Shown here: positions 1 to 10,515 of the stretch, piece after piece
Numbering within the stretch: the first letter of the stretch is position 1
Layout: each line of letters starts with the position of its first letter
Assembly: GCA_020698575.1 (NCBI GenBank)
Contig: CM036248.1
Coordinates: 20,447,729 to 20,511,728 of the forward strand
Source: Bostrychus sinensis
Taxonomy: Eukaryota > Chordata > Actinopteri > Gobiiformes > Eleotridae
Direction of reading: 5' to 3'
Length of the DNA: 64,000 nt
Translations under genes and position numbers: made by a program
The notes under the pieces: generated by a model
The model's database searches: none
What the model was told of the DNA's origin: nothing
The model's input: only the letters and a program-made list of their open reading frames with translations

Positions 1-813
1 AGGGAATAATTCAAAACCACTTTATCTGTTCTATGTATACTGCATTTAATTTAGGCTACCACATTACGTTGTATGGCAAGGTTGTTCAACAAAAGGGATT
101 TATTTGCAATTATCTAGCTCCACCTGGTGGCCACAAAACTCACCTGAACCTGATATGACAGATCTATACACATTTGTCACTACTGTGTTATAATTCTGTA
201 CGTTTATTTATTTATTTATTGTCAGAAATATATTTTAATCTGATATAATGTACTCACTTTATGGAACAAAACATTTTTGTTTGAACTTTGATTTGTATAT
301 TGGATCAAATTCAGCCCTGCACAATAGGTTGATTAAGATGAATAAATGCATGATTACTTGTTTTAGTACACTTTTTTTTATTCATGAGTCCCAGTCAAGT
401 TGTTCTTTTTTATTTTGTAACTTACAATTAATCACCTATGAAATCTAAAAAAATAATGGTGTTATTTAGCACAAATGTTAACTTATAAAAGATGATATAA
501 TGACTTTTAAGCCGGTCTCAACAAGTAGGACACACTATATTATATTAAACTTCCACATTTGAGTATGTAGCTGTTGAAAGAGGTCTTTCTGTGGGGGTTT
601 GTTCCCTTGCTGATGCCTCCCTGTCGACTCAGTGTCTGCCAGCTGCTACTCAACTCTGCATTTAGCTTTGAAGTTTCCATTCGGGCTCCTGTACTGAGAG
701 GAGCTCCCACTGGTGACCGCTGAGACATGTGATTAAAGACCATGAACGGCACAATGCATCTGTTAGAAGACTGAGAAAAGAGACGTCTAATAAAAATGGA
801 TTTGTGTTTTTAG
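1..813 (+). other. klhl4: intron of the klhl4-like gene (3' part)
   Basis: This sequence lies directly upstream of the coding exon at 814 and ends in a T-rich tract followed by TAG at 811-813, a normal splice acceptor. I see no other exon in it on the plus strand. It is AT-rich, with runs such as the TTTA-type repeat near 202-220. The more GC-rich part at 580-750 is open on the minus strand for about 70 codons, but that frame resembles nothing I know. The upstream exons of the gene must lie outside the window. Confidence 0.6.
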
Positions 814-985
814 GTATGATCCAAAGACAGACACATGGACCACTGTGTCGCCACTCAGTGTGCCCCGGGACGCTGTAGGAGTGTGCTTACTAGGGGACAG
901 ACTCTATGCTGTTGGTGGATATGATGGCCAGTCCTACCTGAACACTGTAGAGTCATATGATGCACAGAACAATGAGTGGACTGAG
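814..985 (+). CDS. klhl4: klhl4-like penultimate coding exon (Kelch repeat)
   Basis: This is a protein-coding exon of a Kelch-like (KLHL1/4/5 group) gene. Proteins of this group have a BTB domain, a BACK domain and six C-terminal Kelch blades, and BTB-Kelch proteins typically serve as cullin-3 substrate adaptors or bind actin; that role is family knowledge, not visible here. The exon opens with one base of a split codon (incoming intron phase 2) and then encodes 57 residues. They include YDPKTDTWTTV, a Kelch blade core with DAVGVCLLGD, the double glycine in YAVGGYDG, and NTVESYD followed by NEWTE. The donor GTAATT follows at 986, giving a phase-0 outgoing intron. There is no internal stop. 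The KLHL4 assignment over KLHL1 or KLHL5 rests mainly on the final exon. Confidence 0.85.
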
Positions 986-1023
986 GTAATTCTCATATAT
1001 TATTTAAAAATTATATTACATTA

Positions 1024-1032
1024 TACAACCCC

Positions 1033-1067
<35 letters not shown>
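1024..1067. repeat. Tc1-type terminal fragment plus poly(A) run
   Basis: Fourteen bases matching the terminal sequence of a common fish Tc1-type family (TACAACCCCAATT) are followed by about 30 consecutive A. The fragment is too short for a firm family call. The A run is certain. Confidence 0.5.
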
Positions 1068-1069
<2 letters not shown>

Positions 1070-1129
1070 CTCAATAGAACTTAAGTTTCAGGAGGAGATA
1101 TTTTAAAATAAAATAAATAAATTATTCAT

Positions 1130-1335
1130 CCACTCCCACACTTGGTGGTGGTTATTTACTTGACTGACAGAAACCTAGCTGCCATTTTTCCACCTACGAC
1201 CTCTCATAGGCAGGGTGGGTGAAGTGTCTTGCTCAAGGACCCACCAGCAGTATGCAATGCTGGTAGCGGGGATCAAACCGCCACCCTGCATGTTAGTGGG
1301 TGAACGTCTCTTAACTTAATTGCCCTCCAGCTGTT
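1130..1335 (-). repeat. tRNA-headed short interspersed repeat in the last intron
   Basis: Read on the minus strand, 1335-1250 resembles a tRNA-derived head. Near 1265-1285 it has a B-box-like string, GGCGGTTTGATCCCCGC, and then the tail TTGAGCAAGACACTTCACCC typical of a widespread fish repeat (1205-1240). The copy is degenerate. I know this as a common dispersed sequence in fish genomes but cannot name the exact family from sequence alone. Confidence 0.6.
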
Positions 1336-1527
1336 TTTTTAATAGTAAAACTTTTTCAGCCTTTTGTTTTCTGTCCTAACATGTGTTGCTCTCATCAAAT
1401 TGAAATGTGCTATTATGTTTTTTAATTATAACTTTTTTGTTTTCCCTTTGTGTCCCACTGTAAGCCTTTTAGCAACAATGGGATTTTTAAAGCAAGGCTG
1501 CAAGTTAACCTCTGTGTCTTCCTGTAG

Positions 1528-1587
1528 GAGGTCCCTCTCAACATTGGCAGGGCGGGCGCCTGCGTTGTGGTGGTGAAATTGCCTTGA
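1528..1587 (+). CDS. klhl4: klhl4-like terminal coding exon
   Basis: After the acceptor at 1525-1527 the exon encodes 19 residues, beginning EVPLNIGRAGACVVVVKLP, and stops at TGA 1585-1587. NIGRAGACVVV is the hallmark last strand of the KLHL1/4/5 Kelch propeller, which closes the sixth blade. The ending VVVVKLP fits KLHL4 as I recall it better than KLHL1 (ending IKQP) or KLHL5. Joining this exon in frame to the previous one gives NEWTE-EVPLNIG, which keeps the spacing between the Trp and the NIG motif usual for the group. The exon is very short, but its splice sites and frame are intact. Confidence 0.85.
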   Translation, partial: EVPLNIGRAGACVVVVKLP

Positions 1588-2265
1588 GCGTTTTGTCTCA
1601 TGACGGCGAGCAAAACAAACAGAGAAGACGAGTGGACAAACAAAGCAACAGATCAAGGACACATCCTTTGAGAATCATTTTTTCATTTTTTTCTTCCTTT
1701 AACTCCGCTCTCCAGATTTTTCAGAGCTGAGCACAGACAGTGGGTTGCCTATAAACCATTGTCTCCATCATTAGTGCGCTGTCTGCCCACTGGGGAGCAC
1801 TTGCCCAGAAACTGGAATAAGCCGCACATTCTCTGCATTTTTAACCGATCAAGAATTGTTTTTCATAGAGTTGGCAAAGCTGTAGCGTAACCAGTGCCAA
1901 ACCCTTGTTCTGCTGGGTTGTTTCATGAAAAGTTTTGTGTATATGTCGTCAGACTTGAGTTTTGAAGCTACATTTTTTTATAAAGGACTCTTAAGAGCAG
2001 GTTTGTTTATATCACCAGTTTTCCTATGACTGCCATTGCATTTTTAAATATGTACTGTATTAATAGCAATTCATATTCAAGAAATGTCATAACTACTGTT
2101 TTTGAGTGAGCAAAACTGAAGAGTTGAGTGGAGATGTCATGCTGTGCTGAATGGCATTGGACTATGTGGAGTGATTTTCTATCAAGCCTGTTTAGCTGCA
2201 GAACACCAAAGTCATTTGCTTGTCTTACTACACATAAAATAAAAGTTTACAAAAATGTGTATTAA
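1588..2265 (+). other. klhl4: klhl4-like 3' untranslated region
   Basis: The sequence from the stop codon to just past a canonical AATAAA at 2238-2243, preceded by a moderately AT-rich region without coding signal. The 3' UTR length (about 670 bases) is inferred from this signal. Alternative downstream poly(A) sites cannot be excluded. Confidence 0.55.
2238..2243 (+). promoter_or_regulatory. klhl4: poly(A) signal AATAAA of the klhl4-like gene
   Basis: This is a canonical hexamer about 650 bases after the stop codon, on the same strand. GT- and T-rich sequence follows at 2255-2300, as expected for a downstream element. It is the best candidate for the transcript end. Confidence 0.5.
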
Positions 2266-2483
2266 GGAACTATATCATATTGATATTTCACTTTGCTGTA
2301 CAAATGTCTTGTGGACTTTCTGAAAGTTACTGTACTTTATGGTGACAACATGACAGCTAAACCAGCTCACCATGGCAACTGTTGTTCTCTATGCTTTATT
2401 TCTGAGCATGCTATTAACCAGCATCATACTTACAGTAATATTTATAAATAGAAACATCAACATGACTCCCCAATCACAAATGC

Positions 2484-2995
2484 AGGTGCACATAAAAAAA
2501 TGAGAATATTGTGAAAAAGTTTGTGTATTAAACAAGTGAAATGCATATATGTAATATATAAATTCTGTATACACAAAATGACTAAAATATGCCAAGCAAT
2601 TGTGATGACTATGAAAGATTTATTCTAATTTTATGAAATGCTGAGGTTTTTTTTCAGTAACTGTAAGCCATATTCATCATCTTGTTTCCTTTTGGCTTCC
2701 TTCTGGGCTCACCACAGAATATCATCTGCCCCATAGTGTGCAGCAATTTGCACTTTGATTTGGCATAGGATTTTCTTTTACACTGGATGCTCTTCCTAAC
2801 ACAGCCCTCTTCATTTATCTCTGCTTGGGACTGGCACAAAGACTTGAGACCCCTTTTGGTTGGATAAAACTTTAAACATCACATTTAAAACACACTGTTG
2901 AAGTATTTCACTTGATGTGTACTAAATCTACTGCATTTCACTTTGAATTGAACTCATAAAATAAATTGACATTTTCACAATATTCTAATTTGATG
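2484..2995. mobile_element. degenerate Tc1-type miniature element, with nested repeat
   Basis: The left end (2484-2530) reads CAGGTGCACATAAA, then GAGAATATTGTGAAAAAGT. The right end (2950-2992) reads AAATTGACATTTTCACAATATTCTAATTTG, in two parts, and is its imperfect inverted copy. This matches the terminal pattern of a common fish Tc1-type family whose ends contain ATTAGAATAT and a GAAAAAG tract. No transposase remains. A family A short repeat (2685-2866) interrupts the interior, and the element's sequence resumes on both sides of it. Confidence 0.65.
2685..2866 (-). repeat. family A short interspersed repeat, copy 1
   Basis: On the minus strand it reads TTTGTGCCAGTCCCAAGC, then a GATAAATG block, a GGAAGAGCATCC block, TGCCAAATCAA, TGCACACTA, GGGCAGATGAT and finally GTGGTGAGCCC. 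The same ordered blocks recur in the other family A copies of this window. This is one of the most complete copies. It lies inside a Tc1-type relic, so it inserted later. Confidence 0.75.
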
Positions 2996-3789
2996 GTATA
3001 AACTCTTTCAAACTTAAGTAGCATTTATAGATTTGTCTACTCATTAAAGAGAAGTATTCTAACTTGAACAAATGTTAAAAATGTTTTGGGGCCAAATGTT
3101 ACTTTTTATGTTTTTATCATGATTTTGTAGAGCATGCAAATAAAGCAACAAGTGTCTTTTGTGCATATTCAAATCCATGTGGAGGGTGTGGCCCCAGTGG
3201 GCAGTGTTTCACTTCTAGTAAACTGAATTGACCTTATAATTAAATTTTGATACACTAAGACATTTGAACAAACTTTCAAACAACATGGACGCCTTTTATA
3301 TACAATCCAAATAGACCTCCCACACTCCCCCATGCAATTTGGTAACATTTGGATGGCTTTGCATACAAAACACACGCTAACCTGAAACTCGATTTCCTGG
3401 GATTTAGCATAGTTTTGTGAGAACTAATTTTTGAAATTTGTAGCACTTCTAACTAGAGCCCACTTTCTGACATCCCGCCTGTGTTTATCTACAACTTCTG
3501 TCATCTATCAGTGGCAGTCAATAAAGCATACAAGCCCTCAGCAGGATTCACCCCTTCCAGCATAATATTAGTAAAAGCTTAGAGCAAACACAGTATTTAT
3601 CTCAGTATATCTCAGTCCAATTAATTTGAACATGGCTGGAAACAGGGAATCATGGGAGAAAAGGCTTTATTTAATATGTCTATGCTTATTAAGAGCAAAG
3701 TAGATTACATTTTTTCTCATTTTATGCTTTAATGTTGCTTAAAGTTCAAATTGGTTTCATAAAACAGTTTTAAGGACACAGAGGGATTG

Positions 3790-3792
<3 letters not shown>
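2996..3792. other. intergenic, nothing assigned
   Basis: AT-rich unique sequence. Short open frames occur on both strands, but none has coding character or recognisable motifs. Confidence 0.5.

Positions 3793-3881
<89 letters not shown>
3793..3881. repeat. (AT)n microsatellite
   Basis: An uninterrupted alternating AT tract of about 89 bases. The apparent Tyr-Ile open frame across it is an artefact of the repeat. Confidence 0.98.
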
Positions 3882-3884
<3 letters not shown>

Positions 3885-3949
3885 GTCTAAAAAAACTGTC
3901 ATTGAGTCATTGGGCAAATTTTGACCTCTCAATCATTTGACTTGGAATG

Positions 3950-4690
3950 GAATCAAAGTTTTAAGGGGTTAGATTCAGACCAGGATTCGTGACTGGACAA
4001 CGACAACTTTTGAACTAATGATGAGAGCTTAGACTTGTAAAAATAGCAAGATCTGCTTAACAGCTTGAGCTCTATTTTTGTTTCTTTTTGATCGACACAA
4101 CCTGTCTCTTGGAACGTCTGTGACTCTTCTACTCTTTTAGGACTTTGAACAACAAATCAAACGTGGCCACTTGCAAGACCCACTTGTGACTGGAGACAGT
4201 GCCACACTATCTTTCAGTTTGAGCAACAACCAAACATCTTTTCATGTAATGTTATAAAAAGCTATATTCAAAACTCATCCCCAACACCAAATCATGTTGC
4301 AACCTCCCAGAGTTATACTGATTTTGGTGACACATCTCAGGACTCGCCTAAGTTGAACTCAGCTTGGACTCAACTTGAATCGATTTGGACTGGACCCAGA
4401 CTTGACTCTGACTTTTTTTTTAACGACTCACACTCAACTTGGACTTGCACTTCAGCTTGGACAGTTTCCTTTCAGCTTTTCCTTTCTGGGGTTGCAACAG
4501 CAAATCATCTGTCTCCTAGTGTGCAGGGGTTTGGACATTGATTTGTGCACATTTGTGACTGGATTTTGAAATTGGACTGTCATTTTAAATGCTAAAGACT
4601 TGACTCTGATCAATCTTTAGTCACTCACTCTGAGGATTGCGAGTGACTTGGACTTGAAAAAATTGGTGACTTGACTACTGTAGCCATTCA
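3950..4690. repeat. degenerate GACTTG-rich repeat field
   Basis: Variants of GACTTG, CTTGGACT and GTGACTGGA recur irregularly. Examples are near 3988 (GTGACTGGACAA), 4031 (TAGACTTG), 4186 (GTGACTGGAG), 4342-4410 (dense GACTC, CTTGGACT, GACTTGACTCTGAC), 4425-4465, 4555-4610 and 4640-4675. The field looks like an old, decayed minisatellite or the internal repeat of a mobile element. A family A fragment interrupts it at 4470-4545. Confidence 0.55.
4470..4545 (-). repeat. family A short repeat, copy 2 (fragment)
   Basis: On the minus strand it reads GCACACTAGGAGACAGATG, then ATTTGCTGTTGCAACCCC. This is the 3' portion of family A, inserted within the GACTTG-rich field. Confidence 0.65.
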
Positions 4691-6899
4691 CACACTGCAT
4701 TTTTTTATATTTTTCCCAAAAACATGACAGTAGAGCAGTACATCTAGAGACATCAAACATCATGACTTCTGAATATTTTTTTTTATCATCCATTAATTAG
4801 ACTTACTTTTAATTGAATTCTGAGATCTCATGAATATTCAGTACCTCTCAATATTCAGCATTGAAGACACTGCCAGAACCATAATGAGATAATACACACA
4901 TCAGCACAATACATCACACAGAGCTATCAACTTTTAATTAGGAAGTGACATCAGAACTGTGCATGCATTGTAAGGAGTGTTGCTGTTTTAGGATTTTTTA
5001 ATTATACTTTGTCAATGACCCCTGTTTATAAAGGCCACACATTCACAAAGAGATGAAACAAACTAATAACATATGAAAAACAAATAAAATATGGTTTACA
5101 TCTACTTTTCTGAGTGATGCAATCCTGTCAGCTGCCATCAAAAGAGGGCGCTGTTGCACTACACAGGACGCACACTGCAGATTCACCACTGCAAACGCAC
5201 AGTCAAACATCTTCCAACGCTATAACTGTTCATAATAAATGTCAACCAGCATTAAGAATGCTAAGAACAAATACTTGAGCTAATAACCCTGCATAATTAT
5301 TGAGACATGATGATGAAATGTTGGGAAATTGGTGTTAAGACTTGCTTTCAAATGATGGTGTTGCTGAGTTGCAGATAAAAAGCTGGATGAGATCAAGTTC
5401 AACTTCAGAGATGATGGGTGAGTTTAAAATCAGTTTTGATAACAAGACATACTTTATAAATGTATAATACATGCAAACATATTGTACTATGTTTGAGTTT
5501 TGTCACTTGAAATAACAAAAATCAGGGGAAGCCAAGTGTGGAGATGACAGCAGCACAGACATGCAAACATCCTAATCTTTTATTCTGACTGTTAAATTAA
5601 GCAAATAGTGCATTAAAAATACATTGTTCCACCTTTTTATACCAAGGTGGAATGTCTAATAAGTTAGCAATGATAATCTTGTGAATGACACTGTCCAGGT
5701 TGTTTTTAGCTTTCGCTGAGAACATTTTTGACACATAAAATTGCAGTGCAGCATAATTGTTTTCTGCCAAAGTCCTGACAGAAAAATGTGAGGACAAATC
5801 AAATAGTCAGAGGCTCAGTGAAGAATGCCTGAAGAGGATTTGGGTGGTTTATTTGTCAAAACACAATGTTGTAAAAAAGGGATGAGAATAAAATATATAA
5901 AAAGACGCCTTACTCGAGATTGTCTGGAGGGACAAAAGACGAGACGGATCTTTCCACGAATGCCAAAACAAACTGTCAACTTAGAATAAGAGTGTCTCGT
6001 CAAGCCTGCCTAAATAAGCCTGTTAACATGACACTTTTGACATTTTGCAATGGAGCCTTATGTCAGACGAAATCTTTTCATTCAGGTGACGGCAAATGGA
6101 ATCTGCACTGCTGCTGTTTTCCTAAGGTAGATTCAGATCCCTTTCTTCAGCAGCAGAATCGTCCTCTTCTTGCCGGTGCAACAATCGGTGAACTCTGAGC
6201 CTCACCTGCTGCAGGAACTCCACTTTACAACCAGCGCCCGCTAAGTGTCTGTGACAGTGATATAGTAGTTAGCTGTGCTTTTCATGTGTCCGGCTCTGAT
6301 ACAAAGAATGACAGTTGGTTTTCTCAGCTGATCAAAGGCTGCAGACAAGTGCTGGTTCTCGCTCCGTCCTCCCCCAAACCCTGTCTCCGTCTAATAATAG
6401 TTGAATACATTGTCATCTCATTATCTTTGAAGAGGGGAAAGATCCACAGTGTCTCCTGCCATCGCCCGGCCCTTAAGACTGCTGAAGCGCATTCCCGTCT
6501 CATTATGTTGAGTGAGAGATATCAGACACATCCCGTCTGCCTAACGCCCTCCACACACATGGCATCATACAGCCTTAGCCAGGGATATCATACAATGTAC
6601 ATCTACTCTTACTTTGGCTCAAGTTCTATAGCCATGTCTTTTCAGCATTAATACTGTAGCATGTGACACAGCTGATTTCATCCTAAACCAGCACACAACT
6701 CACATTTGGCTCAGGGCAAGAGCTGCAAAGTCATTACTTCTGATGGAGAAAACACAAAGAGGCTAACTGATTTTTTTTTTCAAGTTTTCCAGAAAAGAAA
6801 GAATGGAAAGATAAAAAAAAACACCTGAAACCAAATCTGATGCAATGCAATAATATCTCAAGTCTAAAAGAAACAAAAACAAAACAAAAAAAACTATGT
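4691..6899. other. intergenic, no gene recognised
   Basis: Mostly unique, AT-rich sequence. Positions 5895-6480 are less AT-rich and contain open frames of 92 and 121 codons on the plus strand (5920-6198 and 6286-6651). The second opens with GTG, and neither shows a domain, splice pattern or compositional bias, so I treat them as chance. Near 5142-5156 the string AGAGGGCGCTG is a partial CTCF-like core. A-rich stretches lie at 6770-6895. Confidence 0.5.
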
Positions 6900-7418
6900 G
6901 CTTTTCAAATACACCCACCCCCAAAACTATATTTCATTCATAAAATAACACAAACATACAGTATCTGGTGCTGAAACTGACATATTCTACCATTTTTAGC
7001 TCATTTTAAATTTGATGTCTGCAGCACATCTCCAAAAAGTTAGGACAGGAGCAACAAAAAGTGAGGAAAAAGTTTTGCAACTGATCAGGTTAACAGGCAA
7101 CATTTCAGTTAAGATTCAGTTTGGTGCATTAGATGATGTTGTAATACTTTTGTCTGGCCTGGGTTTTAGGAAAATATAATTATGTTTTAATTAGATGAGC
7201 ATGATTTTGTTTTATAAGACCTTACAAGTTTAACAAAAGGTTGACAAAAGAACCCAGTGCCAGTCCCACCCTAACCCTAAAATATCTCAACACCTGATAA
7301 ATTGTTAATGATCTATTGTGAATATTGTTGTGTGAGTCTTAAAGATCATTGCTGCCATTCTGTTTTCTTCCTTTTTTACAATTTACAGTGTCCCAACTTT
7401 TTCGGAGTTGGAGTTGTA
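6900..7418. mobile_element. Tc1-type relic, family with CCAACTTTTT ends
   Basis: The right end (7386-7418) reads CAGTGTCCCAACTTTTTCGG, then AGTTGGAGTTGTA, matching the terminal repeat of a very common fish Tc1-type family. Inside, 7000-7090 carries AGCTCATTTTAAATTTGATG, then GCAGCACATCTCC and AGTTAGGACAGGAGCAACAA, known subterminal sequence of the same family. The coding part is lost. It is a decayed, internally deleted copy. Confidence 0.7.
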
Positions 7419-10400
7419 CATCATTTTAAATCAGTAACACTGTTTCACTCAGGATTATTCTTGACTGTGTGTGACAATTTGAATACAAGTGAAAACAGAT
7501 GTGAAGTACTACTTACATTTATTTATATACAAAAAATTCCAAATTGCCGAGTCTCTCTTGACTGGTTCGAACAGATGTCATGGGCCAATTGCCAAAACAT
7601 CTTATCGTGGACACAGTACAGTGAAACCACAACACTGATCTACGTGATGGATGTCAGATCAAAATGAATTCAGCCATGGTTTTTACCAGCTTTGAATTCA
7701 TGCATGGGAAAGCCTGTCAGGGCGACGAGACGATGTGGACACTGGCTCTCACTGTTTGTCAGGATTTTACAGCCCTCCCCCTCACTATGTGTTTGAAGCT
7801 AGTCATCTGCTGTCTAGCTGCCTGCTGCCAATACGCTGGAGTATCGAGATTCAAGATTTGTGGACTTACAGGAACGAGTGCAATTAGTCTGTTTTGTGGG
7901 TGTAAAGCATCTCTTTGCATACACTACACAATCTATCATTTTAATGGGCCTCAACTTTTCTCAGGGAACATACTTTAATTTGGTAACTACACTTGCTTGC
8001 TTCATGTCTATTTCAGACGCTAACTACTGACCCATCAATGGAGCTTTTTTCTACCGTCTTTAAAAAGCTTCTTGGTGGAAAAGGAAGTTGAGCATCAAAT
8101 GGTGTTTTGACATCAAATGGAATAATGAGAAAACATCAAACCTCAAGTATAAGCACGCACGCACAAACGGGCCTTTTGTTGGAATGAGATGCATTGTTAG
8201 TTTTGAGACTGATTCGGCCATGGTGACAAAGTTACTTTTGACTAACTCACTTTCTCAGCCTTAGCATCCATTATACAGCGCAACACATCCCCTTCAATAA
8301 TGCTACCTCTCACATGTTGAAGGCTGTGTATACCTACAGCTCTGGAAAAAACAAACAAAAAACTAAAATCATGCTTTCTCTGAGTCTGACAACCATCCCA
8401 GGCCAGTGTCTGTTAAAATTCCTTTGCACACCTCACTCTACTTCATGAGCTTAAAACTGAGAGAGTGCTACTATAAAGTTACCCAACAGCAACATAAAAA
8501 ACTGGTGGAGAGCAAGATGCAGGACAGCTGTGATTCTCTGGGGTTCTTTGGTCAAAACATAATTACTATTTTGTTTAAAAAAGAATCTTAATATTATTTA
8601 AGTTTTGTAAAAAGTTATACTCTAGTCTATAGAATAATAGTATATAGAAATATTGTCAGCAGATAACAAAAAATAAGTGTTCAGTCCACCAATATTGCAT
8701 CTGCAAAGATAAAAGCTGAGAAAGGATAATTTTCCAGTGGTCTCTTTTTTTATTTTCCAGTGCTGTAGCATTCATAATACAGAGCACATCGTGTCCACTT
8801 CAATAATCTTTCGCACCTTGAAGGACGTACACAACTATATTTTACAGCCTCTTTTTTCAGATAAATCTTTGCAATAGGAGGAGAAAAACCGTATCCAGTG
8901 CTGGCTGTGTGTCTGCTTTTGTGTCTGCTATGCCTCTTACCCCATATGATCCCTCTGTCTTCACATTACTGCTGCCCCTGCAAGGCCCGCTCACCAATCG
9001 GCCGCGCAACTAAATCACTTCCTTTGTCAGACACCACTGCCTTTCTTTCCCAGAGCCATTGCTTACTGCTATTGTTAGTGAAGATGAACAGCCCACGACA
9101 ATTAAAGGTGTGGACCATTACTTCTGCTGTAAGGGGAGGTTCGACCTCGCGCTTCACAGGCAGATGGAGAACATTGCCGTATCTGCATCTGCCATTCAGG
9201 GACCTAATGAAAGGCCTCTGGATGGATGAAAAGACGCCCAAATGTCCAGCAAGACTTATGCAGCTTTGTTGGGACAGTCTCAAGAAGCTAGATGGGAATA
9301 CTATAGAAAGTTAGCAAGACTTAAAAATGTGCTGTTGGTGCAGTAAAAATCTTTTTTGTGAATGCTTCAAGATCAAATGCAGCTAAGTAGGATTGCACAA
9401 TACATCACAAGTTTTCGCTATTGTGGTATTGAACAATGCAATAGCCGAAACTAAAACAGCTCACAATAATGTTTGACAGAAAAGTACACTGTGTCTGGAA
9501 CCTTAAATCATCCGATCTCTCCATAAATTATTAGACTACTATGTCTCTGGTCCAACCATATCATTACATAAACACTGATTCTATTCATGAACACTTTGGA
9601 GGCAGAGTTATGTCAGTCACCTGATAAATGCTCTCACTGAGACTTGATGATTTCTTTAGACCTAGGGTAATAAGCTCTATGGCAACACAACCATGTTATT
9701 TATCATTACAACATGAGCAACCACGAGTCCTATATTAATATCCAATGTGTAAACACTAATAAAGAAGATAATATACAGTATTGAGGGAAGAAATGGAAAA
9801 TGACTTACATAAATCATCTTGACATAATGGACAGAATATTTATGTACTTATATACATAATGTACAACAGTAATGCTGGACAAAATACAGGTTTTTATTGT
9901 TGGATGAAAGCATGGAATTCCCTAACCTCATAGATTTTAAATGTAACAAGCAGGTTTTTAAAAGGACCATGTAAAATATTGTTTGTAATATAATAAGTGA
10001 GTTTATCTAATCATTGTCAATGTTCCTGATACATGCTCTTGATACATTTCAATTTTAAATGTTAGTTACATCTTGTAATTCTCTGTAATGGCATTATGAT
10101 GTGATTTTTTTTAGCTGGATTAAATGTAGCTGAATGCATGGACACAGCACAGTACTGAACTGGGAGTGTGGCTCAGATCATGTGTACTTGATTTTCCTGA
10201 AGGGAAATTTGTCATGGGAAAACTGCTGAGCAACTGCAGAACATTGCATACACTACAATGACAAACTAGAAACATGAGTTCACACTGTACATGTACAATT
10301 TCATACATTCATACAGTAGCAGTAAGGGGTACATGGAAATATTACAACATTTTAGTGGGCGATACAGCACTGATATCAAAAACTAACATATTGATTGATT

Positions 10401-10425
10401 GTTTTGTTTATATACATATTTAGTC

Positions 10426-10428
<3 letters not shown>
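7419..10428. other. intergenic, some higher-complexity blocks
   Basis: No host exon is recognised. The blocks at 7540-7930 and 8880-9300 have balanced composition and unique sequence, and could be regulatory. The second contains a 138-codon plus-strand frame (8898-9314), but it opens with GTG, has a plain Leu/Cys-rich start and shows no domain. The rest is AT-rich with no assignable content. Confidence 0.45.

Positions 10429-10512
<84 letters not shown>
10429..10512. repeat. (AT)n microsatellite
   Basis: An alternating AT tract of about 84 bases without visible interruption. Confidence 0.98.

Positions 10513-10515
<3 letters not shown>

Larger units (their letters stand above)
986..1527 (+). 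other. klhl4: last intron of the klhl4-like gene
   Basis: A phase-0 intron of 542 bp with donor GTAATT and acceptor CTTCCTGTAG at 1518-1527. It has collected repeats. Positions 1024-1037 read TACAACCCCAATTT, which looks like the terminal bases of the Tc1-type family seen elsewhere in the window. A run of about 30 A follows (1038-1067), and then a tRNA-headed short repeat (about 1130-1335). Confidence 0.8.

Noticed and set aside
3729..3932. Open frame of alternating Tyr and Ile; likewise at 10376-10625
   Set aside because: Pure consequence of the (AT)n microsatellites; no unique coding sequence.
5142..5156. AGAGGGCGCTG, partial CTCF core; also 58640-58656
   Set aside because: Only partial matches to the motif; too weak to list as sites.
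6286..6651. 121-codon plus-strand frame
   Set aside because: It starts at GTG with no domain, and the composition is not protein-like.
7267..7281. CCCTAACCCTAAA, telomere-like
   Set aside because: Only two units; not an interstitial telomere array.
8898..9314. 138-codon plus-strand frame with a weak kinase-like CPARLMQLCWDS word
   Set aside because: It opens with GTG, has no other kinase motif, no splice context, and a 105-codon frame lies on the opposite strand. Most likely chance in a GC-balanced block.
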